The position numbers and the translations under genes were made by a program. Under the pieces are notes generated by a model. The model did no database searches. It was not told the origin of the DNA and worked only from the letters and a program-made list of their open reading frames with translations. Positions 1-5,889 of a stretch of 6,096 bases of DNA are shown here, piece by piece (position 1 is the stretch's first letter; every line of letters begins with the position of its first letter). Location of the stretch: positions 1-6,096 of the forward strand of contig JAGOBN010000267.1 in the NCBI GenBank assembly GCA_017999235.1, given 5' to 3'. Origin of the DNA: Anaerolineales bacterium (GTDB taxonomy: Bacteria > Chloroflexota > Anaerolineae > Anaerolineales > UBA6663).

Positions 1-111
1 GTACACTTCGACTGTATGCCCCTTTTTTCACAAACGGTAGTGTCAAATGTCATCGCTTATGTATAAATAACAAGCTCGATCGCGCTTCGTGCCGGCGTCG
101 TCCAGGCGTGT
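1..111. other. AT-richer upstream intergenic sequence
   Basis: This stretch is visibly less GC-rich than the rest of the window and holds no convincing coding region. A C4T6 run lies at 19-28, which could be the tail of a terminator for a gene left of the window, but no clear stem is visible before it. A TATAAA-like box lies at 62-67. On the minus strand TTGACA reads from 46 to 41, but no good -10 lies 16-18 bases downstream of it. Two plus-strand frames stay open from the left edge for about 21 and 38 codons, but neither resembles a known protein end. Confidence 0.5.
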
Positions 112-117
112 TATAAT
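112..117 (+). promoter_or_regulatory. -10 box (TATAAT) of the GNAT gene
   Basis: A perfect TATAAT lies at 112-117. No recognisable -35 hexamer sits 16-18 bases upstream. A transcript starting about 7 bases downstream would begin near 124. That would leave the GTG at 121 outside the mRNA and favours translation from the GTG at 148. Confidence 0.6.
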
Positions 118-137
118 GCAGTGCGTCATGAAATTAC

Positions 138-141
138 AGGG
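138..141 (+). promoter_or_regulatory. Weak Shine-Dalgarno (AGGG) deciding the GNAT start
   Basis: AGGG at 138-141 is followed by six bases and then GTG at 148. Together with the -10 box at 112-117 it supports 148 as the start rather than the in-frame GTG at 121, which has no such site before it. Confidence 0.45.
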
Positions 142-147
142 CCGGCC

Positions 148-690
148 GTGAGCATCGTGACCGATTTCATTCCTGAAACGATTACCCTGCGGGACCATAC
201 CGAGCTGGTTCTGCGCGGTTTACATCCGGCCGATCAAGAGCGGATTCAAGCCTTCTTCCATCACCTATCGGCCGAGAGCGTCTTCTACCGGATCCTGGAA
301 TACCGGACCATGATCACGCCGGACGAGGCCCGGCAGTTGTGCGATATGGACGGCCAGAACCGGGTGGCCTTGGCGGCGGTGCAGCCCACTGACAGCGGTG
401 AGGCTATTTTGGCGGTCGCGCGCTACTCAGTGATCAGCCCAGCCGACCCGGCCACCGCCGAAGCCGCGATTGTGGTAGCGGACGCCTACCAGCGGCGTGG
501 GCTTGGCACTCTCATGATCCAGCGCCTGCGCCAATACGCGGTGGCCCACGGCATCCGCCAGTTTATTGCGACCGTCCATCCCAATAATCACCAAATCCTG
601 CGCTTCATCGACCGCGGCGGTCTGCGGATGGAACGCCAGCTTGCCGACGGCCTGTGGGAGATCAAGATCCACCTCGACCCCGCCGGCTAA
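148..690 (+). CDS. GNAT-family N-acetyltransferase, Pat/PatZ-type catalytic domain
   Basis: Predicted cytosolic acetyl-CoA-dependent acetyltransferase of 180 residues that consists of a single GNAT domain. The opening resembles the GNAT domain of Pat/PatZ protein lysine acetyltransferases: an LRD..ELVLR strand (about residues 14-23), then 'HPADQERIQAFFHHLS'. The acetyl-CoA-binding motif A is QRRGLG at residues 115-120, preceded by an EAAIVVAD strand (105-112) whose Glu105 corresponds to the glutamate proposed as general base in mycobacterial Pat. A VHPNN..ILRFIDRGGL segment follows, typical of the GNAT C-terminal half. Known Pat proteins carry an extra regulatory domain (cyclic-nucleotide-binding or acyl-CoA-synthetase-like); this one has none. 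The open frame extends upstream to GTG 121, giving 189 residues, but the TATAAT at 112-117 and AGGG at 138-141 favour 148. No clear terminator separates it from the adenylate cyclase gene, which has its own promoter. The family call is secure; the substrate is unknown and protein lysine is only a guess. Confidence 0.85.
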   Translation: MSIVTDFIPETITLRDHTELVLRGLHPADQERIQAFFHHLSAESVFYRILEYRTMITPDEARQLCDMDGQNRVALAAVQPTDSGEAILAVARYSVISPADPATAEAAIVVADAYQRRGLGTLMIQRLRQYAVAHGIRQFIATVHPNNHQILRFIDRGGLRMERQLADGLWEIKIHLDPAG

Positions 691-747
691 CCGCCCCGGC
701 CGGCGGCGCCGCGTTGCGCCAGTGTTTGTCTCAAGCCCGAGCCTCCG

Positions 748-776
748 TTGCGTTTCGCCCCCTCCCCCTCTATACT
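748..776 (+). promoter_or_regulatory. Promoter of the adenylate cyclase gene
   Basis: TTGCGT at 748-753 and TATACT at 771-776 are separated by exactly 17 bases, a good sigma-70-type arrangement. Transcription would start near 783, leaving a leader of about 60 bases. The spacer is a pyrimidine run. The same TTGCGT -35 recurs at the tRNA-Glu promoter. Confidence 0.6.
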
Positions 777-843
777 TTGTCCAATCCGATGACCTTCACC
801 GCCATTGCGGTTTTTGGGTCATGGGTTATCCCGCATTCCACTT

Positions 844-2709
844 ATGCCCTTTACCCCCGTCCACTTCCGCTGGGAATGGGAGCTGGCCGCCGAGCCCGAG
901 GCCTTCTGGCCGTTTGTGGCCGACACCGACCGGCTGAACAAAGACAGCGGCCTGCCCGTGGTGACCAACCGCCTGCCCAAAGGCAGCCGGCTGGATAACG
1001 CCCGCCGGCGGCTGCGGATCTCCATGTACGGGGTCCCGCTGGAATACGAGGAACAGCCGTTTGAGTGGGTACGGCCCTGGCGCTATGGCGTCTCCCGCCG
1101 CTACTTGCCGCATCCTTTGAATCCGCTCAGCGAATTCCGCATGCTGGCCGAACTGACGCCGCGCGCCGGCGGCGGCACGCACCTCACTTCTCAGGTCTGG
1201 GCGACGCCCAAGAACTTCCTGGGGGTGCTCGCCATCCCCATTCAGATTGGCATGTTCAACCGGCGGCAGATTGACCGCGCCATCCGGCAATACGACCGCG
1301 CCGCGCTGAGCCGCGGCGCGCGCCTGGATCTGCCGGCCCAGGTCAGCCTGGCTCCCGGCGGCGGCGCGCGCCTAGCGTCCGCGCGCGAACAACTGCTGAC
1401 CGCCGGCGGCGAAGCCCGGTGGCTGGACGCGCTCGTCCAGGTGCTGGAAACGGCCGATGACCAGATTGTCAGCCGCCTGCGCCCTTATGCGCTGGCCGAC
1501 CGCTGGGGCGCGCCGCGCCGGACGATCCTGGAGCTGTGTCTGCGCGCCACGCGGGCCGGTCTGCTCGACTTCCAATGGGATATCCTCTGCCCCAACTGCC
1601 GCGGCGCGCAATTGCACGCGGCCTCCCTGGTGGAGGTCAGCGGGCGCGAGGCCGTCCACTGCGATGCCTGCAATGTTGATTTCACCGCCGACCTGGAACG
1701 CTCGGTGGAGCTGACCTTCCGGCCCAACGCCGCCATCCGCGAGGTGGCCGCGGCCGATTTCTGCGTGGCCGGCCCGCAGGTGACGCCGCATATCAGCCTG
1801 CAGCAACTGCTGCGGCCCGGCGAACAACGCCGCCTGGAAGCGGCCCTCGAGCCGGGCCGCTATCGCCTGCGCGCCTTGGAGTTGACCGGCGGGCAGTTCT
1901 TAACGGTGGCGCCGGAAGGCGCCGGCGAAGCCGCCCTGACGATCCCGGCCGGCGCGTGGCCGGCCGCCGAGCCGCGCTTGGCGCCGCGCCCAAGCCTGCG
2001 CCTGGAAAACGCCGCCGGCCGCGATCACCTCCTCATCTTGGAACGCGCGGCCTGGAGCGACCAGGCCACGGTGGCCGCCGATGTCACGGCTTTGCAGGTG
2101 TTCCGGGATTTGTTCGCCAATGAGGCCATCCGGCCGGGCGAGCAGATCTCCGTCGGCAGCCTGACCGTGCTCTTCACCGACCTGCGCGGCTCCACGCGCC
2201 TGTACCGGGAGATCGGCGACGCGCCGGCCTTTGGCCTGGTGATGAGCCACTTTGACATCCTCAAGCGTTTGATCGCGGACGAGAACGGCGCCATCGTCAA
2301 GAACATCGGCGACGCGGTGATGGCGGTCTTCCGCCAGCCGGCCGCGGCCGTGCGCGCCGCCGTGCGCGCCCAGCAGGAATTAGCCGCGCCGCCCGGCGGC
2401 CTGCGCCCCCTGCATCTGAAGGCCGGCATCCACCATGGCCCGTGCATCGCCGTCAACTTCAACGACCGGCTCGATTATTTCGGCACCACCGTCAACGCCG
2501 CCTCGCGCCTGGTGGAACTCTCGAATGGCATGGATATCGTGCTGTCGGCCGCCGTGCGCGCCGACCCCGAGGTGGCGGCGCTGTTGAACGACCCCGCGCT
2601 GAACGGCGGCGGCCAGGCCGACGAAACCACCCTCAAAGGGTTTGACCAGGAACGCTTTGGCATTTGGCGTCTGCAGCCGCCCGCGAACTCCGCGCCAAGC
2701 CGGCTATAA
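844..2709 (+). CDS. Class III adenylate cyclase with N-terminal SRPBCC-like domain and zinc-ribbon-like insert
   Basis: Predicted soluble 621-residue enzyme converting ATP to cAMP. Residues about 4-150 look like an SRPBCC/START-type ligand-binding fold, beginning at the first in-frame ATG. A helical middle region follows, then C249-x2-C252-x20-C273-x2-C276, a likely zinc ribbon. A beta-rich linker leads to the C-terminal catalytic domain (about 436-590). This layout resembles cyclases annotated with SRPBCC plus DUF5939. All canonical class III residues are present: metal-binding Asp446 (FTDLRGST) and Asp490 (GDAVMAVF), spaced 44 apart; adenine-selecting Lys486 and Asp544; and transition-state Asn551 and Arg555 (DYFGTTVNAASR). 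It should therefore be active and ATP-specific, probably as a homodimer since both half-sites lie in one chain. No membrane segment is visible. ATG 844 has no Shine-Dalgarno; an in-frame TTG at 805 would add 13 residues unrelated to the domain. The ligand of the N-terminal domain is unknown. The stop codon overlaps the next gene's -10 box and no terminator follows, so read-through into map is likely. Confidence 0.9.
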   Translation: MPFTPVHFRWEWELAAEPEAFWPFVADTDRLNKDSGLPVVTNRLPKGSRLDNARRRLRISMYGVPLEYEEQPFEWVRPWRYGVSRRYLPHPLNPLSEFRMLAELTPRAGGGTHLTSQVWATPKNFLGVLAIPIQIGMFNRRQIDRAIRQYDRAALSRGARLDLPAQVSLAPGGGARLASAREQLLTAGGEARWLDALVQVLETADDQIVSRLRPYALADRWGAPRRTILELCLRATRAGLLDFQWDILCPNCRGAQLHAASLVEVSGREAVHCDACNVDFTADLERSVELTFRPNAAIREVAAADFCVAGPQVTPHISLQQLLRPGEQRRLEAALEPGRYRLRALELTGGQFLTVAPEGAGEAALTIPAGAWPAAEPRLAPRPSLRLENAAGRDHLLILERAAWSDQATVAADVTALQVFRDLFANEAIRPGEQISVGSLTVLFTDLRGSTRLYREIGDAPAFGLVMSHFDILKRLIADENGAIVKNIGDAVMAVFRQPAAAVRAAVRAQQELAAPPGGLRPLHLKAGIHHGPCIAVNFNDRLDYFGTTVNAASRLVELSNGMDIVLSAAVRADPEVAALLNDPALNGGGQADETTLKGFDQERFGIWRLQPPANSAPSRL

Positions 2710-2710
2710 T
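2705..2710 (+). promoter_or_regulatory. -10 box (TATAAT) of map, overlapping the cyclase stop codon
   Basis: TATAAT at 2705-2710 contains the TAA stop (2707-2709) of the cyclase gene. A start near 2717 would give a leader of about 33 bases that includes the GGGAGGT ribosome site. No -35 hexamer or extended -10 TG is visible, so it may rely on an activator or serve as a weak internal promoter. Confidence 0.55.
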
Positions 2711-2732
2711 CACCCGGTTCGCGCCCAGTTTC

Positions 2733-2739
2733 GGGAGGT
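2733..2739 (+). promoter_or_regulatory. Strong Shine-Dalgarno (GGGAGGT) of map
   Basis: GGGAGGT lies ten bases before ATG 2750. It fixes that start over an open extension of 36 codons running upstream into the cyclase gene. It is the only strong ribosome site seen in this window. Confidence 0.7.
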
Positions 2740-2749
2740 CACGCCAGTT

Positions 2750-3535
2750 ATGAATCGCACCGCGCCGCACATCAGCCTCAAATCCCCCAAAGATATCGCC
2801 GGCATGCGGGAAGCCGGCCGGCTGGTGGCCCAGTGTTTCGACCTCCTGCAGCACGCCATTCAACCCGGCGTCCTCTTAAAAGACCTAGACGACCAGGTGG
2901 CCCAGCTGATCAAAGAGCGCGGCGCGCAGCCGCTCTACAAGGGGTACCGCGGCAACCCGCCCAGCCACCCGCCCTTTCCGGGCGTCATCTGCGCCTCGGT
3001 CAACGCCGAAGTCTGCCACGGCCTGCCGGACAAGCGCGCCCTGCGCGCCGGCGACATCGTCGGCATCGATATCGGCCTGAAGCACGCCGGCTATTGCGGC
3101 GACGCCTGCGTCACTTTTCCGGTGGGCGCTGTCTCGGCCGATGCCCAGCGCCTGCTGGAGGTCACCCAGGAATGTCTGCGGCGCGGGATCGCGGCCGCGC
3201 AGCCCAACCGGCATCTGAGCGATATCGGCGGCGTGATCCAGGCCTACGCCGAGAGCCAGGGCTTCAGCGTGGTGCGGGAGTGGGGCGGCCACGGCATCGG
3301 CCGCAACCTGCACGAGCCGCCGTCGGTGCCGCACATTGGGCCGGCCGGCCAGGGGCCGCGCCTGCGGCCGGGCATGGTCTTCACCATTGAGCCGATGATC
3401 AACGCCGGCGGCCCGGAGTGGAAGCTGCTGCGCGACGGCTGGACCGTGGTCACCACCGACGGCTCGCTCTCGGCGCAGTTCGAGCACACCCTGGCCATCA
3501 CCGAGCACGGCCCCGAGATCATGTCCCAGCTGTGA
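2750..3535 (+). CDS. map: Methionine aminopeptidase, type I
   Basis: Cytosolic di-metal peptidase of 261 residues that removes the initiator methionine from nascent proteins when the second residue is small. All pita-bread catalytic residues can be placed: His90 (CHGLPD), metal ligands Asp107 (GIDIG) and Asp118 (CGDA), 11 apart as in the E. coli enzyme, His181 (GGHGIGR), Glu214 (FTIEPM) and Glu245 (SAQFEHT). The length fits the bacterial type I core, with no N-terminal zinc-finger extension. The start is set by a strong ribosome site. The gene lies 40 bases after the adenylate cyclase and has its own -10 box, so it may be expressed both alone and by read-through. The usual map neighbours (secY, adk, infA, ribosomal proteins) are absent, so this may be a second, dispersed copy. 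Confidence 0.95.
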   Translation: MNRTAPHISLKSPKDIAGMREAGRLVAQCFDLLQHAIQPGVLLKDLDDQVAQLIKERGAQPLYKGYRGNPPSHPPFPGVICASVNAEVCHGLPDKRALRAGDIVGIDIGLKHAGYCGDACVTFPVGAVSADAQRLLEVTQECLRRGIAAAQPNRHLSDIGGVIQAYAESQGFSVVREWGGHGIGRNLHEPPSVPHIGPAGQGPRLRPGMVFTIEPMINAGGPEWKLLRDGWTVVTTDGSLSAQFEHTLAITEHGPEIMSQL

Positions 3536-3546
3536 ATCTCGGAATC

Positions 3547-3583
3547 AAAAACGGGGCGCCGGCCGGTAAAGGTCAACGCCCCG
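3547..3583 (-). terminator. Intrinsic terminator of the SCO operon
   Basis: CGGGGCG at 3552-3558 pairs with CGCCCCG at 3577-3583 across an 18-base loop that contains a self-complementary CCGGCCGG. Read on the minus strand, the hairpin starts 14 bases after the SCO stop codon and ends in five Ts (3551 to 3547), the classic arrangement. On the plus strand no T-run follows, so it probably serves map poorly. Confidence 0.7.
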
Positions 3584-3597
3584 CCTGGGTTTAGACT

Positions 3598-4215
3598 TCA
3601 GCGCCGCAGCAGATACCGCAAATCCGCGGCCAAGTCCGCGGGCGGCACGCCAAACGGCCAGACCAGGCGCACATAGCCGGCGCGGTCCACCACCGTCACC
3701 GTAGACGTGTGGTTCATCAGATAGCCGGCGTCGGTCGCGCCGGCCGCTTTCTCAAAGAAAATCCCAAACGGCGTCGCGGCGGCGGTGATGTCCTCCACCG
3801 TGCCGGAGAGCCCCAGGAAATTCGGGTCGAACGCCCGCGCGTACGCGGCCACGCGGTCCGGGGTATCGCGCTCCGGGTCCACCGAGATCAGCAGCACCTG
3901 CACGTCGGACGCCTGTTCGCCCAGCGCGGCCACGGCTTTGGCCAGGTCCCCGAGCGTGGCCGGGCAGACATCGGGGCAGAAGGTGTAGCCAAAGTACAGC
4001 ACCGTCAGCCGGCCGCGAAAATCGCTCAACCGCACGATGGCCCCGCCGCCGCTGTGGAGCGTGAAATCGGCCGCCGGCGCCGGCGCTTCCAGCAGCATCC
4101 CGTGCAGTTCCGCCGCCGGGGCCGCGCCGGGCATAAACTGCCGGGCCGCCCAAAAGCCGGCCACCACCAGCAGGCCCAAAACCAAACCGCTCAGGAGTTG
4201 CAGCCCGCGTTGCAT
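3598..4215 (-). CDS. sco: SCO1/SenC-family copper chaperone / thiol oxidoreductase
   Basis: Membrane-anchored thioredoxin-fold protein of 205 residues, predicted to deliver copper to, or reduce the cysteines of, the CuA site of cytochrome c oxidase on the outer face of the membrane. An N-terminal hydrophobic segment (about residues 5-23) acts as an uncleaved signal anchor. The copper-binding set is complete: Cys80 and Cys84 in FCPDVCPATL and His169 in YLMNHTSTVTVVD. The SVDPERDTP segment (111-119) is also characteristic. The ATG lies only four bases after the stop codon of the upstream SCO-like gene, so translation is probably coupled; a GAGTGA stretch overlapping that stop could act as a weak ribosome site. 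A terminator follows. No oxidase subunit genes lie in the window, so the target is inferred from the family. Confidence 0.9.
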   Translation of the reverse strand: MQRGLQLLSGLVLGLLVVAGFWAARQFMPGAAPAAELHGMLLEAPAPAADFTLHSGGGAIVRLSDFRGRLTVLYFGYTFCPDVCPATLGDLAKAVAALGEQASDVQVLLISVDPERDTPDRVAAYARAFDPNFLGLSGTVEDITAAATPFGIFFEKAAGATDAGYLMNHTSTVTVVDRAGYVRLVWPFGVPPADLAADLRYLLRR

Positions 4216-4219
4216 GCGG

Positions 4220-4882
4220 TCACTCAGAGTAACAGCCAAAAAAATGCGCGGCGTCGTACGCGTACTTGGCCCAGCCCGCGCTGTTGCGCGCTTCGGCCGC
4301 CACCAGCCGGAGATCGCGCAGCACCCGCGCCGGCGCCGGCCAATAGGAGGAATACTCCGCGCGCTTAATGCCCCAGCCATCCACCAGCCACAGCCGCGTA
4401 TCCAGGATGAGGGTGCCATCCGTCTGTGGTTTGGCGAAGACGTCAAAGCCGCCCGTGACCAGGGCGGCCACCGCCGGGGCGGGGCCGGTCAGGAAGCTCC
4501 AGCGGGTGAAGTCGGCGCCCACTTGCTGACCGTAGGCGCGCAGCACGGCCGGCGTATCGTGTTCCGGGTCCACCGTCACGGTGACCAAGCGGACCGGCAC
4601 CCCCAGGTCTTCCTGTGCCAACGCGGCCTGTAGTTCGCCCAGCAGCGGCGCCGGCGACTCGCACGCGCCCCCGCACCGCGCGTACGAGAAGGAGTACAGG
4701 GTCAGCGCGCCGCGCAGACTATCGCTGGTTACCGGCGCCCCGTCCTGATCCACCAGCACAAACCCCGGCGCCAATTGCAGGCGCGGCAATACCTTCACCG
4801 GCTGGAAGGTGACAAACAGCAGCACACCCAGAAGGGGCGCGCCCGCCAGGAACGCGAAGCTCAGCCCAAGCCAACGGCGCAT
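4220..4882 (-). CDS. SCO-like membrane-anchored protein lacking the copper-ligand histidine
   Basis: Divergent SCO-family protein of 220 residues and first gene of a two-gene operon with the canonical SCO protein. A hydrophobic N-terminal anchor spans about residues 6-26. The thioredoxin-like domain keeps Cys70-GGA-Cys74 and the TVDPEHDTP segment (102-111), both clearly SCO-like. Where the canonical protein has NHTSTVTVVD, this one reads ILDTRLWLVD, so no histidine occupies the third copper-ligand position; Asp161 or Leu160 lies nearest. The tail is longer and ends HFFGCYSE, with His213 and Cys217 as possible replacement ligands. It may be a thiol-disulfide reductase partner rather than a copper carrier. 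ATG 4882 sits six bases after a TAGAAT box, suggesting leaderless translation. Family membership is confident; exact function is not. Confidence 0.8.
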   Translation of the reverse strand: MRRWLGLSFAFLAGAPLLGVLLFVTFQPVKVLPRLQLAPGFVLVDQDGAPVTSDSLRGALTLYSFSYARCGGACESPAPLLGELQAALAQEDLGVPVRLVTVTVDPEHDTPAVLRAYGQQVGADFTRWSFLTGPAPAVAALVTGGFDVFAKPQTDGTLILDTRLWLVDGWGIKRAEYSSYWPAPARVLRDLRLVAAEARNSAGWAKYAYDAAHFFGCYSE

Positions 4883-4888
4883 ACCGGG

Positions 4889-4894
4889 ATTCTA
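4889..4894 (-). promoter_or_regulatory. Leaderless-type -10 box (TAGAAT) of the SCO operon
   Basis: On the minus strand TAGAAT reads from 4894 to 4889 and is followed by six bases and then ATG at 4882. Transcription starting seven bases after the box would begin at the A of the ATG. No -35 hexamer is visible, and there is no room for a Shine-Dalgarno site. Confidence 0.5.
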
Positions 4895-4930
4895 CCGTAC
4901 TCAGCGCGGGCCGCCGCCGCGAATTTGGGG

Positions 4931-4959
4931 TTGGTCGGCCGGCGGCGAGCCGCTATAAT
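4931..4959 (+). promoter_or_regulatory. Promoter of the alpha/beta hydrolase gene
   Basis: TTGGTC at 4931-4936 and TATAAT at 4954-4959 are separated by 17 bases. Transcription would start near 4966, giving a leader of about 15 bases without a Shine-Dalgarno. It lies back to back with the SCO operon promoter about 40 bases away, so the two could share control. Confidence 0.6.
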
Positions 4960-4980
4960 CGTTCGGGTTCGCTTATCCGT

Positions 4981-5829
4981 ATGGTCACGCCGCCTGAATA
5001 TTGCCGTCTCGACTGTGTTTATGAAGCGCCGGACAGCGCGCGCAGCCCCGTGGTCTTGATCCACGGCTTTCCCGATTCGCCGCAAATGTTCGCGGCTTAC
5101 ACCACCGCCGCCGAGCGCCAACAGCCCTGGCTGAGCGGGCGCAGCCTCTACACGTTTGCGTTCCCCAACCGCCACACCCACCCGGCCTTCCCGCCGGTCA
5201 GCGCGCTGCGCCAGGGCGTTTTGGCGCGCGAGTTCGCGGCCTGGCTGGACGATCTGGCCGGCCGCAGCCCCACCGGCCGGCTGGCCGTCATCGCCCATGA
5301 TTGGGGCGCCACCTATACCTGGCAGTACGCGCGCGCGCGCCGGGACCCGCCCATTGAAAAGCTGGTGGCTCTCTCGGTGGGCTCATCCTTCCGGTACGAT
5401 TTTGGCGAGCACGGCCTGCGCGCGCTAACCTGGCTGTATGGCGCGTGGTTTGGCTCCGCCTGGTATGTGCCGGCCCTGCGCGGCCTGGTGGCGCGCTCCA
5501 TCATCGCCGGCGCCGGCTATCGCTCCGCCACGGCCGGCGAACTGTGGCGGGACGCCTACCATTATTGGGACCGCCTGGCCTGGCTGCCGACGATGCCGCT
5601 CTACGCGCTGGGCCTGGTCGGCCGGCAGCCGGAGTATCTGGATTTCCCCTTCCCGGTGCTGTATCTTCGTTCGCCGCTGGACCGGATCGCATCCACGGCC
5701 GCCTTTGAGCGCGCGCTGGACGCGCGGCCGGACTGCCGGCGCGTGATTCTGACCGACGCCAACCACTGGTTCCCCGAACAGCACAGCGCGCGCGTGCTGG
5801 CCGAAATCCGCCCGTTCTTGACCGACTAG
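4981..5829 (+). CDS. Alpha/beta hydrolase, epoxide-hydrolase-like (Asp nucleophile)
   Basis: Probable cytosolic hydrolase of 282 residues. The oxyanion-hole motif HGFPDSP is at 28-34. The nucleophile elbow reads AHDWGA (105-110), placing Asp107 where esterases have serine; HDWG is typical of epoxide hydrolases and related dehalogenases. Asp234 (LRSPLDRIAS) and His262 (DANHWFPEQHS) complete a likely triad. A helical, Trp/Tyr-rich cap region (about 140-220) carries Tyr residues that could polarise an epoxide, but I cannot assign them. No signal peptide is seen. The start is the first ATG after its promoter, without a Shine-Dalgarno. The gene stands alone, divergent from the SCO operon and followed by a strong hairpin. 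Epoxide hydrolase is the best guess; haloalkane dehalogenase or another Asp-dependent hydrolase is possible, and the substrate is unknown. Confidence 0.85.
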   Translation: MVTPPEYCRLDCVYEAPDSARSPVVLIHGFPDSPQMFAAYTTAAERQQPWLSGRSLYTFAFPNRHTHPAFPPVSALRQGVLAREFAAWLDDLAGRSPTGRLAVIAHDWGATYTWQYARARRDPPIEKLVALSVGSSFRYDFGEHGLRALTWLYGAWFGSAWYVPALRGLVARSIIAGAGYRSATAGELWRDAYHYWDRLAWLPTMPLYALGLVGRQPEYLDFPFPVLYLRSPLDRIASTAAFERALDARPDCRRVILTDANHWFPEQHSARVLAEIRPFLTD

Positions 5830-5839
5830 CTGAGGGATT

Positions 5840-5872
5840 AAAAAGTTGAGCGCCGCTGGTTCAGCGGCGCTC
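5840..5872. terminator. Strong hairpin terminator, tRNA-Glu and probably the hydrolase
   Basis: GAGCGCCGCTG (5848-5858) pairs perfectly with CAGCGGCGCTC (5862-5872) around a GTT loop, an 11-bp stem. On the minus strand the stem is followed by AAC and then five Ts (5844 to 5840), a good intrinsic terminator for the tRNA, about 17 bases after its 3' end. On the plus strand it begins 18 bases after the hydrolase stop codon, but only a weak GATTTGAATT tract follows. It probably acts in both directions. Confidence 0.75.
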
Positions 5873-5889
5873 GATTTGAATTGCTCAGG

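Noticed and set aside
121..147. GTG at 121 as the GNAT start, giving 189 residues
   Set aside because: It lies only three bases after the TATAAT box, so it would fall upstream of the expected transcript start, and no ribosome site precedes it. GTG 148 has AGGG at a suitable distance.
691..712. GC-rich inverted repeat after the GNAT stop as a terminator
   Set aside because: CCGCC and GGCGG can form a five-base stem, and a 10-bp GC palindrome follows, but there is no T-run. Such repeats are common in this GC-rich sequence.
2885..3508. Minus-strand open frame of 207 codons opposite map
   Set aside because: It lies wholly antisense to a gene with every catalytic residue in place and has no domain, promoter or ribosome site of its own. 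GC-rich codon use opens such frames.
3709..4368. Plus-strand open frame of 219 codons opposite the SCO genes
   Set aside because: It is antisense to two clear SCO-family genes, and its translation is low-complexity, rich in Arg, Gly and Ala, and resembles no family.
5328..5340. Thirteen-base alternating CG run as a Z-DNA or regulatory element
   Set aside because: It encodes an Ala-Arg repeat inside the hydrolase in the correct frame, and short CG runs are expected at this base composition.
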